64,000 nt of DNA from Leptotrichia wadei. GTDB taxonomy: Bacteria; Fusobacteriota; Fusobacteriia; Fusobacteriales; Leptotrichiaceae. The notes under the pieces are model-generated. The model was not told the DNA's origin, did no database searches, and was given only the letters and a program-made list of their open reading frames with translations. This document shows, piece by piece, positions 9,723-17,985 of the stretch (position 1 is its first letter; each line of letters starts with the position of its first letter). A program made the translations under genes and the position numbers. Location of the stretch: NCBI RefSeq assembly GCF_007990545.2, contig NZ_AP019829.2, positions 2,232,001 to 2,296,000 of the forward strand, read 5' to 3'.

Positions 9723-9854
9723 TGTCTTTCATCTCCTTGAGTAATTTTTTTCATTATAAGATATTTATCCTTTAAAGTCAATATTGTAAAAAAGTGGAAC
9801 GGATAAAAAATGGACTATATTTGTTCAAATAACATAGCCCATAATTTTTAATAA

Positions 9855-11167
9855 CTATTCTCTCTCTTTCGCTTCATTTTTATTTTTTCTTTTTTCTTCT
9901 TCATACTGCTTTTGGGAATACAGTATAAACGGTATCCATAAAAGCACCATTACAACAAATCCCACTATTTGCACTACTCCCCCCATAATTGAATTTGTTG
10001 CAAGCGTTCCGCTTATTCCAAGAGGCATAGTCCATGGTACCGCCACTCCCGTTGTTCTAGGCATTATTCCAATTTTTGTTGCAAAATAGGCAATCGAGAT
10101 TGTTATTGGTGATCCCAGTATCCACGGTATTGCAAGTATAGGATTCAATATTACAGGAAGTCCAAATAATGTAGGTTCGGATATATTAAATATTCCTGGT
10201 ATAAATCCTAATTTTGCCACTTCCCTTTGCTGTTTTATTCTGCTTACAATAAAAATCGCTGTTAATGCTGACAATGCTCCCATCGAACCGATACTTACCG
10301 AAAACATCTCCATAAACTGCTTTGTTACAATATGAGGTAATGGCTGTCCTGCATTATACGCATTCAAATTTTCTAGTGAAGCCACATTCCAGATTGTATC
10401 CATTATCGGATTTACAACAAGATGTCCGTGTACTCCAAAGAACCAGAAGAATTGCACCAATGTTGCGGCTATTATTGTGGCAAAGAAAGATGTTCCCAAA
10501 CCAACAAGCGGTTTTTGTAAAAATTCATACACAAAAGTATGTATTGATTCAAATTTAGTATGTTTAAAAAGAATGTTTATTATCATAAATACACTTAAAG
10601 TCAAAAATCCTGGAATAATTGCTGAAAATGATTTTGAAATCGCAGGTGGAACATCTTTAGGCATTTTTATAGTCAAATTCTTATTTAACAAAAACCCATA
10701 AATAGTTGTCGATATAATTGATACAAAAATTGCAACAAACAGTCCTTGAGCCCCGACTAACGAAGTCGGAATAACTCCTGTCATCAATTCCCATTTTCAA
10801 GTTTTACTGAAAAAGGTGTTACTATAAAAAATGATACGAGCGCTACAGCTCCAGAATATATTGCATCCTGTGTTCTCTTCGGATTTTTATATAAGTACAA
10901 ATAATAACCAATCCCTATACTTACAAATATCGACATAAGCAGCATTGAGCTCTCTATCGAATGTCCCATCAAGGCTCCAAGCCCTTCCCTAGCCTTTTCG
11001 CTAAACCCGGGAAAGTTTGTTACAACAAGCAAAATTGAACCAAACATTGTAAGCGGAAATGAAAGCATAAAAGCATCCCTTAAACTAAGCAAATAAATAT
11101 TTTTCCTAATAATTCCCGCAAAGCTCATTAATTTTTCAGATAATTTTTCCTTAAAAGTTCTTTCCAT
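9855..11167 (-). pseudogene. PTS beta-glucoside/cellobiose EIIC permease, frameshifted
   Basis: Membrane component of a lactose/cellobiose-family phosphotransferase system that imports and phosphorylates a beta-glucoside. The first part (ATG 11167, after GAGGTGAAAAAA) encodes MERTFKEKL through ITPFSVKLENGN and stops at 10784. The second part begins in another frame as MTGVIPTSLVGAQGLFVAI and runs to 9855 with typical EIIC segments (VNPIMDTIWN, FNISEPTLFGLPVILNP). Adding one G to the GGG at 10790-10792 (CCC on plus) gives ENGELMTGVIPTS and an uninterrupted protein of about 437 aa, the normal length. It lies between a phospho-beta-glucosidase and the GntR regulator. EIIA and EIIB are not in the window. 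Confidence 0.85.
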
Positions 11168-11280
11168 TTTTTTCACCTCAAACATAATTTCTATTTTTTA
11201 TTATTTTTAAAAATTGTATAAATTTATAGTAAAAACACTTTAAAGCTAAGATTCAGAAGTTATAGATATTTTACTTAAAT

Positions 11281-12693
11281 TTAAATATCCCAACTATCAA
11301 TTTCGTTAGTTTCAGAAACTTTCTTTATCCAGTATCCTGATTTTTTTATCGTTTTTATTTGTGTTGGCAAATCTACCGAGATAAATCCGTATCTGTTCTT
11401 GTAGGCATTTGTCCAAGACCAGCAGTCTATCGGTGTCCATGTGTGGTAACCAAAGCAGTTTGAGCCTTCTTCTATTGCTCTATGAAGATGTGTCAAATGT
11501 TCCCTAAAAAAATCTATTCTATAGTCATCTTCAATTATCCCCTGTTCATTCTTAAATTTTTCTTCACCTTCAACACCCATTCCATTTTCTGAAATAAACC
11601 ATTTTATATTTTTATAGTTATCCTGAATATTTTTAGCAATATCATAAATCGCCTGTGGATAAATTTCCCATCCTCTGTAAATATTCATTCTTTTCCCTGG
11701 CATATCATAATTTTCAAAATATTTATCAGGCAGCCACCCATTTTTAGAAATATCAAACTCTGTTTCTCTTGCCTTTATTCTTCTAGGCTGATAATAATTC
11801 ACTCCCAGAAAGTCAACTGTATTTTCTGAAATAATTTTTAGTTCCTCTTCTGTATTTTCCCACAAAACTCCATCCTTTTCCAATATATCTGTCAGCAATT
11901 CAGGAAATTTACCATAAATCGCAGGATCCAGAAATGAATTGTTAAAAAAAGCATCTGATATTTTGGCAGCCTTTACGTCCTCTTCATTTTCACTCCTTGG
12001 ATACGATGGCGTTAAATTCAAAATTATTCCTATTTCCCCATCTTTTTTCAGCATCTCTGTTTTTCTAAATTCCTCAATTACCTTTGCCGAAGCAAGTGCC
12101 GTATTATACAAAACCTGCATAGCTTTTTTTCCATCTACAATAAGCGGATAATGGAATTGATACATATATTGTGCCTCCACAGGCACTATAGGCTCATTAA
12201 ATGTTGTCCAGTATTTTACCTTGTCCCCAAACAGCTCAAATGCTTTTCTGGCATATTTTATAAACAATTCAACCACATGCTTTGATTCCCAGCCACCATA
12301 TTTTTCCTGCAACTCTATTGGCATATCAAAATGGAACAAGTTCATCACAAGAGTAATCCCATTTTTCTCAAATTCCTCTATAACCTCTTTATAAAATCTC
12401 ACTCCATCCTCATCAACTTCCCCAGTTTCAAAATCCTTTATGAGCCGTGTCCATTGAATCGATGTTCTTAGTGAATTAAGCCCAATCTCCTTATAAAGCC
12501 TTATATCTTCCCTAAAACTGTTATAAAAATTTGAAGCCACATCAGGCCCTACACCATCAAAAAACGCCTTCTTATCTGTATCAAACCAGTAGTCAAATAT
12601 ATTTCTGCTCTTCTTATTAAATCTCCCCTCACTCTGTGGCCCCGAAGTAGCCGATCCCCACCAGAAATTATCTGGAAATTTCAATTTTGCCAT
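11281..12693 (-). CDS. 6-phospho-beta-glucosidase (GH1)
   Basis: A family 1 glycoside hydrolase predicted to cleave phosphorylated beta-glucosides delivered by the PTS. It is 470 aa. The acid/base glutamate is in WTTFNEP (near residue 166) and the nucleophile in WFISENGMG (near 367); the N-terminus FPDNFWWGSATSGPQSEGR is typical of GH1. The start ATG follows GGAGGGATAGTA. It is the first gene of a unit with EIIC (113 bp downstream) and GntR, read from the promoter at 12753-12781. The exact sugar cannot be told from the sequence. Confidence 0.9.
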   Translation of the reverse strand: MAKLKFPDNFWWGSATSGPQSEGRFNKKSRNIFDYWFDTDKKAFFDGVGPDVASNFYNSFREDIRLYKEIGLNSLRTSIQWTRLIKDFETGEVDEDGVRFYKEVIEEFEKNGITLVMNLFHFDMPIELQEKYGGWESKHVVELFIKYARKAFELFGDKVKYWTTFNEPIVPVEAQYMYQFHYPLIVDGKKAMQVLYNTALASAKVIEEFRKTEMLKKDGEIGIILNLTPSYPRSENEEDVKAAKISDAFFNNSFLDPAIYGKFPELLTDILEKDGVLWENTEEELKIISENTVDFLGVNYYQPRRIKARETEFDISKNGWLPDKYFENYDMPGKRMNIYRGWEIYPQAIYDIAKNIQDNYKNIKWFISENGMGVEGEEKFKNEQGIIEDDYRIDFFREHLTHLHRAIEEGSNCFGYHTWTPIDCWSWTNAYKNRYGFISVDLPTQIKTIKKSGYWIKKVSETNEIDSWDI

Positions 12694-12752
12694 TACTATC
12701 CCTCCATCTATCTAATTATCTATATCTTTATCTTTTCCTTATTTTCAATATT

Positions 12753-12781
12753 ATTATATTTTCATTTTTAATAAAAATCAA
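12753..12781 (-). promoter_or_regulatory. Sigma-70 promoter of the beta-glucoside unit
   Basis: On the minus strand, TTGATT (12776-12781) and TATAAT (12753-12758) are separated by exactly 17 bp, about 60 bp upstream of the GH1 start codon. A large palindrome lies directly upstream of the -35 box. Confidence 0.7.
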
Positions 12782-12823
12782 GTCTTTATTTTTAAAAGAT
12801 ATATCTTTTATATTAAAAAGACT
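12781..12823. promoter_or_regulatory. Palindromic candidate operator of the beta-glucoside promoter
   Basis: AAAAGATATATCTTTT at 12794-12809 is a perfect 16-bp palindrome, nested in a longer imperfect inverted repeat bounded by AGTCTTT (12781-12787) and AAAGACT (12817-12823). It abuts the -35 box of the GH1 promoter. A dimeric regulator such as the GntR-type protein of the same unit is the natural candidate; this is inference. Confidence 0.45.
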
Positions 12824-12921
12824 ATAAAAACGATTTCCTTATTCTATAATGAATATATAGAAAAAATAATACAATAATGCTATAATAACAAAACAAAATC
12901 TCCTAGCAAGAGGAGTAACTT

Positions 12922-13059
12922 ATGAAAAAACTATTTAAAAGCAAAATAGAAATTATCAAATTTTCAGAAAAATTTTGCTATATCAAACTTATACCCAATT
13001 ATATAAATAATATACAAAATATAATTCAAAAACAACAAATGAAAATACCTACAAAATAA
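12922..13059 (+). CDS. 45-aa hypothetical protein upstream of the ankyrin gene
   Basis: A short ORF, MKKLFKSKIEIIKFSEKF and onward to IPTK, with a good ribosome site (AGAGGAGTAACTT) ahead of its ATG. It is lysine- and isoleucine-rich and predicted soluble. I do not recognise it. It ends 18 bp before the ankyrin ORF, which has its own AGGAAGGAGATATC site, so the two are probably co-transcribed. It could be a small partner of the ankyrin protein, a leader peptide, or the remains of a longer gene. Confidence 0.5.
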   Translation: MKKLFKSKIEIIKFSEKFCYIKLIPNYINNIQNIIQKQQMKIPTK

Positions 13060-13077
13060 TAGGAAGGAGATATCAAA

Positions 13078-13629
13078 ATGTCAGAATATACAACAATTTG
13101 GGAAGCAGTAAGATTTGGAACATTAAAAAATGTTATAGAAATATTCAAAAAAGGAGATGAAAAAATTGGAGATGCATCAGGAGATAGTATATTATTTGAT
13201 GCATTAGCAAATACTAATAGCTTTGCACGTTATGAAATTACTAATTTTTTAATAAATAAAGGAGCTGATGTTAAAGCAGTAACAGAAGATGGGATAAGTT
13301 TATTTTTTCCGTTATTCTCATATGGTTGGACAGATATAGTAAAAACAACAATATTATGTAAAACATTATTGGAAAAAGGTGCAGATATAACAACAATATA
13401 TAAGAAAGAGAAAACGGTTTCTTTCAAGGAATTATTTAATATTGGTGCTCCTGAAATGGAAATGTTACCACTATATCAGCTAATATTTTCTCAACCAGGA
13501 CTTCCTCTTTTAGTAAAGGATAAATGGGGATTAACAGTAATTGAATTTGCCAGAAGATCTAATAGGCCAATAGCAGTGAAAATGATGGAAGATTATGTAA
13601 AAAAATATAATTTGAAAGAAGACAGTTAG
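13078..13629 (+). CDS. Ankyrin-repeat protein, possible orphan immunity protein
   Basis: A 183-aa soluble protein with degenerate ankyrin repeats: TIWEAVRFGTLKNVIEIFKKG (one helix pair), FLINKGADVKAVTEDGISLFFPL, TLLEKGADITTIY and VKDKWGLTVIEFARRSNRP. There is no signal peptide and no membrane segment. Single-domain bacterial ankyrin proteins of this size are often annotated as immunity proteins of polymorphic toxins, but no toxin gene is visible nearby, so that role is only a suggestion. It is one of few plus-strand genes here, in a two-gene unit with the 45-aa ORF, ended by a strong hairpin at 13639-13672. Confidence 0.7.
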   Translation: MSEYTTIWEAVRFGTLKNVIEIFKKGDEKIGDASGDSILFDALANTNSFARYEITNFLINKGADVKAVTEDGISLFFPLFSYGWTDIVKTTILCKTLLEKGADITTIYKKEKTVSFKELFNIGAPEMEMLPLYQLIFSQPGLPLLVKDKWGLTVIEFARRSNRPIAVKMMEDYVKKYNLKEDS

Positions 13630-13638
13630 AATTTTTAG

Positions 13639-13672
13639 ATAACCGTTGTTGTAAAAGGCAGCGGTTATTTTT
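13639..13672 (+). terminator. Rho-independent terminator after the ankyrin gene
   Basis: TAACCGTTG and CAGCGGTTA pair into a 9-bp stem (one G-T pair) followed by TTTTTT, about 10 bp after the ankyrin stop codon. Confidence 0.85.
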
Positions 13673-13966
13673 TAGTAATTTTTTTATAATCAAACTGCTT
13701 TTTATTAAAATACAAGAAATTAACTTTTACCGAATATCATTATTGAGAATAACTTTATACTATTTCCTATTTAAAGAGTTGAAATCAAAAATTCATGAAA
13801 TTAAAGTCATTTTTTTACATGATTATAGTAACTATTAAAATATCCTTTAATTAAATTTAATCATTAAGTATCCATCTTAAAGACTTTTATAATTTTATTT
13901 ATAAGTATTATGATTAATAATAGTTTTTTATATTTTTTATTCAATTTTTTTGTAACGTAAGGGCAT

Positions 13967-13986
13967 CAGACGCTATGCCCTTTTTC
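13967..13986 (+). terminator. GGGCAT hairpin with T-run beside repeat copy B
   Basis: GGGCAT and ATGCCC form a 6-bp stem with an 8-nt loop, followed on plus by TTTTT and then CGCAATAATAGTTATT. The hairpin at 5779-5805 is followed by the very similar CGCAATATTAGTTATT, so this is probably the conserved left part of the repeat rather than a terminator for a gene. Confidence 0.5.
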
Positions 13987-14034
13987 GCAATAATAGTTAT
14001 TTTAACATGTATAACTGGCTACTACTTAGAGATA

Positions 14035-14132
14035 ATGGCGAAACGTTCTACGAACTACCCCACTTACGCAAAACTTTCTTATAAAGAAAAAATAAAACTC
14101 GCTTCGTAAAACTACGCTCACTTTCGCAAATA
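14035..14132 (+). repeat. Dispersed hairpin repeat, divergent copy B
   Basis: Shares GGCGAAA, then TCTACGAACTACCCC, and ACTCGCTTCGTAAAACTACG with copy A, but lacks the long inverted arms. It shows that the family varies in its arms while keeping the flanks and the CTCGCT/CGCTCA core. Confidence 0.55.
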
Positions 14133-14298
14133 AGAGTTATTTTTACATAAATAAGTTTTAGTTTTATAAAAATTATGGCGAAAGAAATACATTCGTATTT
14201 AGTTATTTTTCCTTTAACGAAATTTTGTTTATTTAATATTTTCCAAATGTAAAAGCTTAAAATTTAAATACAATAATCTTTATAATTTAATATAGAAT

Positions 14299-14380
14299 GT
14301 CGTGATTTTTTTGAAATGAAAACGATTGTCTGAGCGTCAGCGAGTTTCGTTTTTGTTTCAAAAAAATGCTTAGACGAGCC
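14299..14380 (-). repeat. Dispersed hairpin repeat, copy C (inverted relative to A)
   Basis: On the minus strand it runs from GCTCGTCTAAGCA to ATCACGACA, matching copy A. Two 20-nt arms (14306-14325 and 14347-14366) are complementary at 18 of 20 positions and enclose a loop with AACTCGCTGACGCTCAGACA. It is non-coding. Confidence 0.75.
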
Positions 14381-14386
14381 AGGGTT

Positions 14387-14416
14387 GCAAGGGAAATGGC
14401 GACTGATTTCCCTTGC
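14387..14416. terminator. Strong hairpin next to repeat copy C
   Basis: GCAAGGGAAAT (14387-14397) and ATTTCCCTTGC (14406-14416) form a perfect 11-bp stem with an 8-nt loop, followed on plus by TTTATA. There is no gene for it to terminate on plus. It occupies the same place relative to copy C as the GGGGA hairpin does to copy A. Confidence 0.5.
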
Positions 14417-14544
14417 TTTATAAAAAGAAAAAACATAGAATTATGAAAAAATATTTATTAATAATAAGCAGTTTTTCAAAATTTAAATAAAAATCCCTTA
14501 TATGGATACTTAAGAATTAAATTTGATTTTTTAGCAAAACTATC

Positions 14545-14600
14545 GAATTAATTGTTATAGAATTTTATTGCTATTTTTCAAATAGAGTTTAGTATAAAAA
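14545..14600 (+). repeat. Family 3 dispersed motif (copy 1)
   Basis: Contains AATAGAGTTTAGTATAAAAA, shared with sites near 22091 and 63461. The upstream 20-30 bp are also loosely similar (a TTATTTA-like run). Confidence 0.45.
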
Positions 14601-14674
14601 TAAAGTTATAATCAAAAAAGACTAAACTTAGAATTTACTATTCCAAGCAAGCCTTTTTTCTATTTCATTTTAAA

Positions 14675-15979
14675 CTAATAGTATCTAATTTTCAAATGCT
14701 GTCTTGCCATCCATTCAAACAAATGTTCCCCTTTATCATTCACAGGCATATTTCTAAGGCTATAAATCCAGCTCCAGTGTCCATTGTACTCAGTTTTACC
14801 AATTTTTACATCTGGATAAGAGGAAAGTATTGCTCCATATTTTGAAAGAACATCGTAAACTCTTTTACTTGTATTTTCGTAGGAAATAGTCGGATCATTT
14901 TGTGCGTGAACCATCCAAAGCGGTTTATTTCTTATTTTCATCAAATCCTGTGTAGTAGTTGCAACTCCGCCAGAAGTAGCCGCTTTATCAAGAGCAGCCG
15001 CACTTGTACTAAATGCCGCAAAATAATCTGGATATTCAATCATCATTCTAAATGACATATATCCACCAGCAGAAGCTCCAAAAACATAAATTCTATTTTT
15101 ATCAACATTATTTTTAGAAGCAAATTCATCAATCATAGCCTTTACTGATTTTATATACCCTTTGGTATAATTATTGTACCAAGTGTCATCAGCCTGTGGT
15201 GCTACAACATAAGCCCCGCCAAATATCTTTTGTGTTTTATCTTCTGCAAAAGCCACTGCCCCACGATTTGCCAATTTTTGTGAAACATTATTCCGATAAT
15301 CCTTGTATCCGCCTTCACCATTCCCATGAAACCATATTATAAGCGGATGTTTCTTCCCATCATCTTTATTAACAGGTTTAAAATATTGATAATTCACTCC
15401 ACTTTTAGACTTCGCCGCTACAAACTTATCAGCTTCCTCATCAACAATTTTCCCTTGTCTATAAATTCCAAAAAAACCATGTGTTCCAGGACCTGTTTTC
15501 ATCAATTTCTTCTGTTCCACTCGATATTCCAAATCCATTAGGACATTTCTTGAAACACCCCCAGTAACATAACTCAAAGTATTTGCTCCAGCTACATCTT
15601 TTCCATATTTTAAATTAATAACAATATTCCCCTTATCATTTACAAAAATATTCTTAATTTCCCTCTCAACTTCAAATATCCCAAGAGATTTAGTTTTTTC
15701 GTCAAGCACAATCCCAGTATCTGTTGGCAAAGTCCCTTTAGCAAAAACCTTGAATGTATCTTTATCAATCTCTTTTTCTCTGATAGTCCTTCCCCTACCT
15801 TTTGTATCAATTTCAATTGAAATGATATTTTGCCCATAATCAAATATTTTTGCATTTAATATATAATTAAAATTTCCTTGCATAGAATTACTAAGGGCAT
15901 AATTAACTTGGCTAGAAATTCCCAACACACTTACCAAAAGCAAACCTACAAACACCAATGTCTTCGTTCTCATAGCCAT
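14675..15979 (-). CDS. Secreted alpha/beta-hydrolase (esterase/peptidase-like)
   Basis: A predicted exported serine hydrolase. The start ATG at 15979 (MAMRTKTLVFVG, 434 aa) follows GAGGAAGTG; an ATG two codons later is equally plausible. The first 25 or so residues are a signal peptide (hydrophobic VFVGLLLVSVLGISS). Residues of about 30-170 look like a beta-rich domain resembling the Ig-like N-domain of EstA-type esterases. The catalytic domain follows: HPLIIWFHGNGEGG (oxyanion region), GASAGGYMSFRM (GxSxG nucleophile), HAQNDPTISYE (probable Asp) and YNGHWSW (probable His). The substrate is unknown; carboxylesterase is the safest reading. It lies 75 bp downstream of the ABC-class ATPase. Confidence 0.8.
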   Translation of the reverse strand: MAMRTKTLVFVGLLLVSVLGISSQVNYALSNSMQGNFNYILNAKIFDYGQNIISIEIDTKGRGRTIREKEIDKDTFKVFAKGTLPTDTGIVLDEKTKSLGIFEVEREIKNIFVNDKGNIVINLKYGKDVAGANTLSYVTGGVSRNVLMDLEYRVEQKKLMKTGPGTHGFFGIYRQGKIVDEEADKFVAAKSKSGVNYQYFKPVNKDDGKKHPLIIWFHGNGEGGYKDYRNNVSQKLANRGAVAFAEDKTQKIFGGAYVVAPQADDTWYNNYTKGYIKSVKAMIDEFASKNNVDKNRIYVFGASAGGYMSFRMMIEYPDYFAAFSTSAAALDKAATSGGVATTTQDLMKIRNKPLWMVHAQNDPTISYENTSKRVYDVLSKYGAILSSYPDVKIGKTEYNGHWSWIYSLRNMPVNDKGEHLFEWMARQHLKIRYY

Positions 15980-16054
15980 CACTTCCTCTACAATATTTTT
16001 TATTTCAAATTTAATTGATAAAATTATTAAACGAAGCAAAAATTTAAAAGCAAT

Positions 16055-17758
16055 CTATTTTATTCTTAATTTCCTATATCTATTTACCGCCGCACAAAAT
16101 TCCTGCTTTCTAGGCAATGCCAAATTTCCCGGATGCCCTGTGTACGACGAAATCGAATCAAGCCCGTCCTTTTCAATTTTTTCATAAATCCTGTCAGTCG
16201 CTTGCGAAAGCGTCAATTTTTCATCCAGCACTTTATTTTTAAAATAGTCAATCATTACGGCAATGCAGTTTGTCTGGCTGTCATCCACAAGCTGCTCTAA
16301 CCCCGAAATGTCGATTGATTCTTTTCCATACAGAATGCTGTATTTCCCTTTGGCTTTTGTTTTATCCAGTTTTCCAGATTGTGAAAAACTTTTTTTGAGT
16401 GGAATACGCTGTGTAACTCCTTGAAATTTATCATTTGAAGAAAATTCTCTCTTGTTTTCATCCAATTTTGCAATCTCTTTTGCTTTTTCTGTCACATCTT
16501 TTGGCACATATTCATCCATCATTATAACGTGATTTGCCACATCAAAATAATCTCCAGAGCCACCGACAATCAATATCGTAGAAACTCCAAAATTGTAATA
16601 AAGTTCCTTTACCCTGTCAATAAACGGTGTTATTGGCTCTTTTTCCTTTGCCACAAGTTTTTGCATTCTTCCATCACGAATCATAAAATTTGTAGCCGAA
16701 GTGTCCTCATCTATTAGAAGTAAAGAAGTTCCATATTCCAGTGCTTCTGCCACATTTGCCGCCTGTGATGTACTTCCACTCGCATTTTCAGTCGAAAAAG
16801 CCCTTGTATCCTTATTTTGTGGCAAGTTATTAATAAATCCGCTTATATTCACTTTTTCCACATTTCTTCCATCTTCCGCACGTATTTTTACCGCATCCGA
16901 TTCAGAAATTATAAATTCACGCCCATCTTGAGCAATGTGATTGTAAATCCCTCTTTCAAGTGCTGCAAGTAACGTGGATTTTCCGTGATAACCTCCACCC
17001 ACAATTAGCGCAATTCCTTTTGGAATCCCCATTCCACTTACTTCTTTACCACTTGGAAGTTTTAACGTAATCTCAAATTTTTCTGGACTTTTAAACTTAA
17101 CCGCATTTTTCATAGGCTTGTCCGAAACTCCGCTTTCACGTGGAAGCACAGAATCATTAGCCACAAATGCAACAAGCCCTTTTTCTTTCAATATTTTTCT
17201 TGCATATTCCTGATCCAGCACTAGAATTACCTGCTCATTTAACGCTTTTTTATTCAAATTATCATAAATAATGGATTTTTCTACAATTTCAGGCAGCTGC
17301 TCAAAAATAATTTTCTGTGCAGCTTTTCCCATTATCCGTCTGCCTCTGGCAGGCATCCCCATTTCAAATCTCACTTCAACTTTATCTCCCTTTATGAGAA
17401 CTGAAGTTCTTTCCAGAATTTCCTGTCCGCATCTGTCAATAAAAATTCTTCCACTTCCCCCAGTTCCTGTACTGTCATTCCCACTTTTCTGAATTTCCCT
17501 GTAAAAATTTCTCGTAAGAAAATCCGAAACTGCAATATTCTTATCCTTCGTATCTGTCAGTTCATAAGGAATTCCGCAAATTTTCCTATCCATTGTAACC
17601 CTCATTTTTGAAGGCGGAGCATAAGGATCCGACTGCACATGATCAATCGCAAGAACATACTTTTCAAACCTATATTCCCCTTTAAGCGACTTATACGCCG
17701 AATAGCTTTTTCCATCCATTGAAAATAATATTTTTTCTAATTCTTTATAATTTTTCAT
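16055..17758 (-). CDS. Predicted ATPase of the ABC class (COG3044-like)
   Basis: A 567-aa cytoplasmic protein resembling the uncharacterised 'predicted ATPase of the ABC class' family. A Walker A motif, GGGYHGKSTLLAAL, is near residue 255, and a Walker B, TSLLLIDEDTSATNFMIRD, near 345. Between them are FINNLPQNKDTRAFSTENASGSTSQAANV, occupying the place of the Q-loop and signature region. ILIVGGSGDYFDVANHVIMMDEY follows near 400. There are no membrane segments, so it is not a transporter subunit. Family members are widespread but without an established function that I can name. The start follows GAAGGGACT. It may be co-transcribed with the downstream hydrolase. Confidence 0.8.
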   Translation of the reverse strand: MKNYKELEKILFSMDGKSYSAYKSLKGEYRFEKYVLAIDHVQSDPYAPPSKMRVTMDRKICGIPYELTDTKDKNIAVSDFLTRNFYREIQKSGNDSTGTGGSGRIFIDRCGQEILERTSVLIKGDKVEVRFEMGMPARGRRIMGKAAQKIIFEQLPEIVEKSIIYDNLNKKALNEQVILVLDQEYARKILKEKGLVAFVANDSVLPRESGVSDKPMKNAVKFKSPEKFEITLKLPSGKEVSGMGIPKGIALIVGGGYHGKSTLLAALERGIYNHIAQDGREFIISESDAVKIRAEDGRNVEKVNISGFINNLPQNKDTRAFSTENASGSTSQAANVAEALEYGTSLLLIDEDTSATNFMIRDGRMQKLVAKEKEPITPFIDRVKELYYNFGVSTILIVGGSGDYFDVANHVIMMDEYVPKDVTEKAKEIAKLDENKREFSSNDKFQGVTQRIPLKKSFSQSGKLDKTKAKGKYSILYGKESIDISGLEQLVDDSQTNCIAVMIDYFKNKVLDEKLTLSQATDRIYEKIEKDGLDSISSYTGHPGNLALPRKQEFCAAVNRYRKLRIK

Positions 17759-17911
17759 ATTTTTATAGTCCCTTCTAAGTAATCCTGTTTTATTTTTAAA
17801 TTTTATTATTTATGTCAATTTATCACTTTCCAAGTACTTATTCTCCTTTATTTTTAACATAATTTTACCACATTACTATTCTATTTCCAAAAATCTTTTT
17901 TCTTAGTTATT

Positions 17912-17945
17912 AAAAAACAAGGAGCTAAATACCAACTCCTTGTTT
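17912..17945 (-). terminator. Terminator of the HTH-dynamin gene
   Basis: AAACAAGGAG (17915-17924) and CTCCTTGTTT (17936-17945) form a perfect 10-bp stem, followed on the minus strand by a run of T. It lies 40 bp after the stop codon of the HTH-dynamin gene. Confidence 0.85.
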
Positions 17946-17985
17946 ATTTTCTATATTTCTTTTATAAGTGGATAAAGTTTATTTT

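Larger units (their letters stand above)
13673..14674. other. Gene-free, repeat-rich intergenic region
   Basis: About 1 kb without a credible gene. It holds a GGGCAT/ATGCCC hairpin with a T-run (13967-13986), repeat copies B and C, a GCAAGGGAAAT hairpin (14387-14416) and a family 3 motif near 14582. Each has its own entry. The rest is featureless AT-rich sequence. Confidence 0.7.

Noticed and set aside
9855-11185. EIIC as two separate, translationally coupled genes (overlapping TGATG)
   Set aside because: The two pieces are the N- and C-terminal parts of one conserved permease, and one added G joins them exactly at the expected place.
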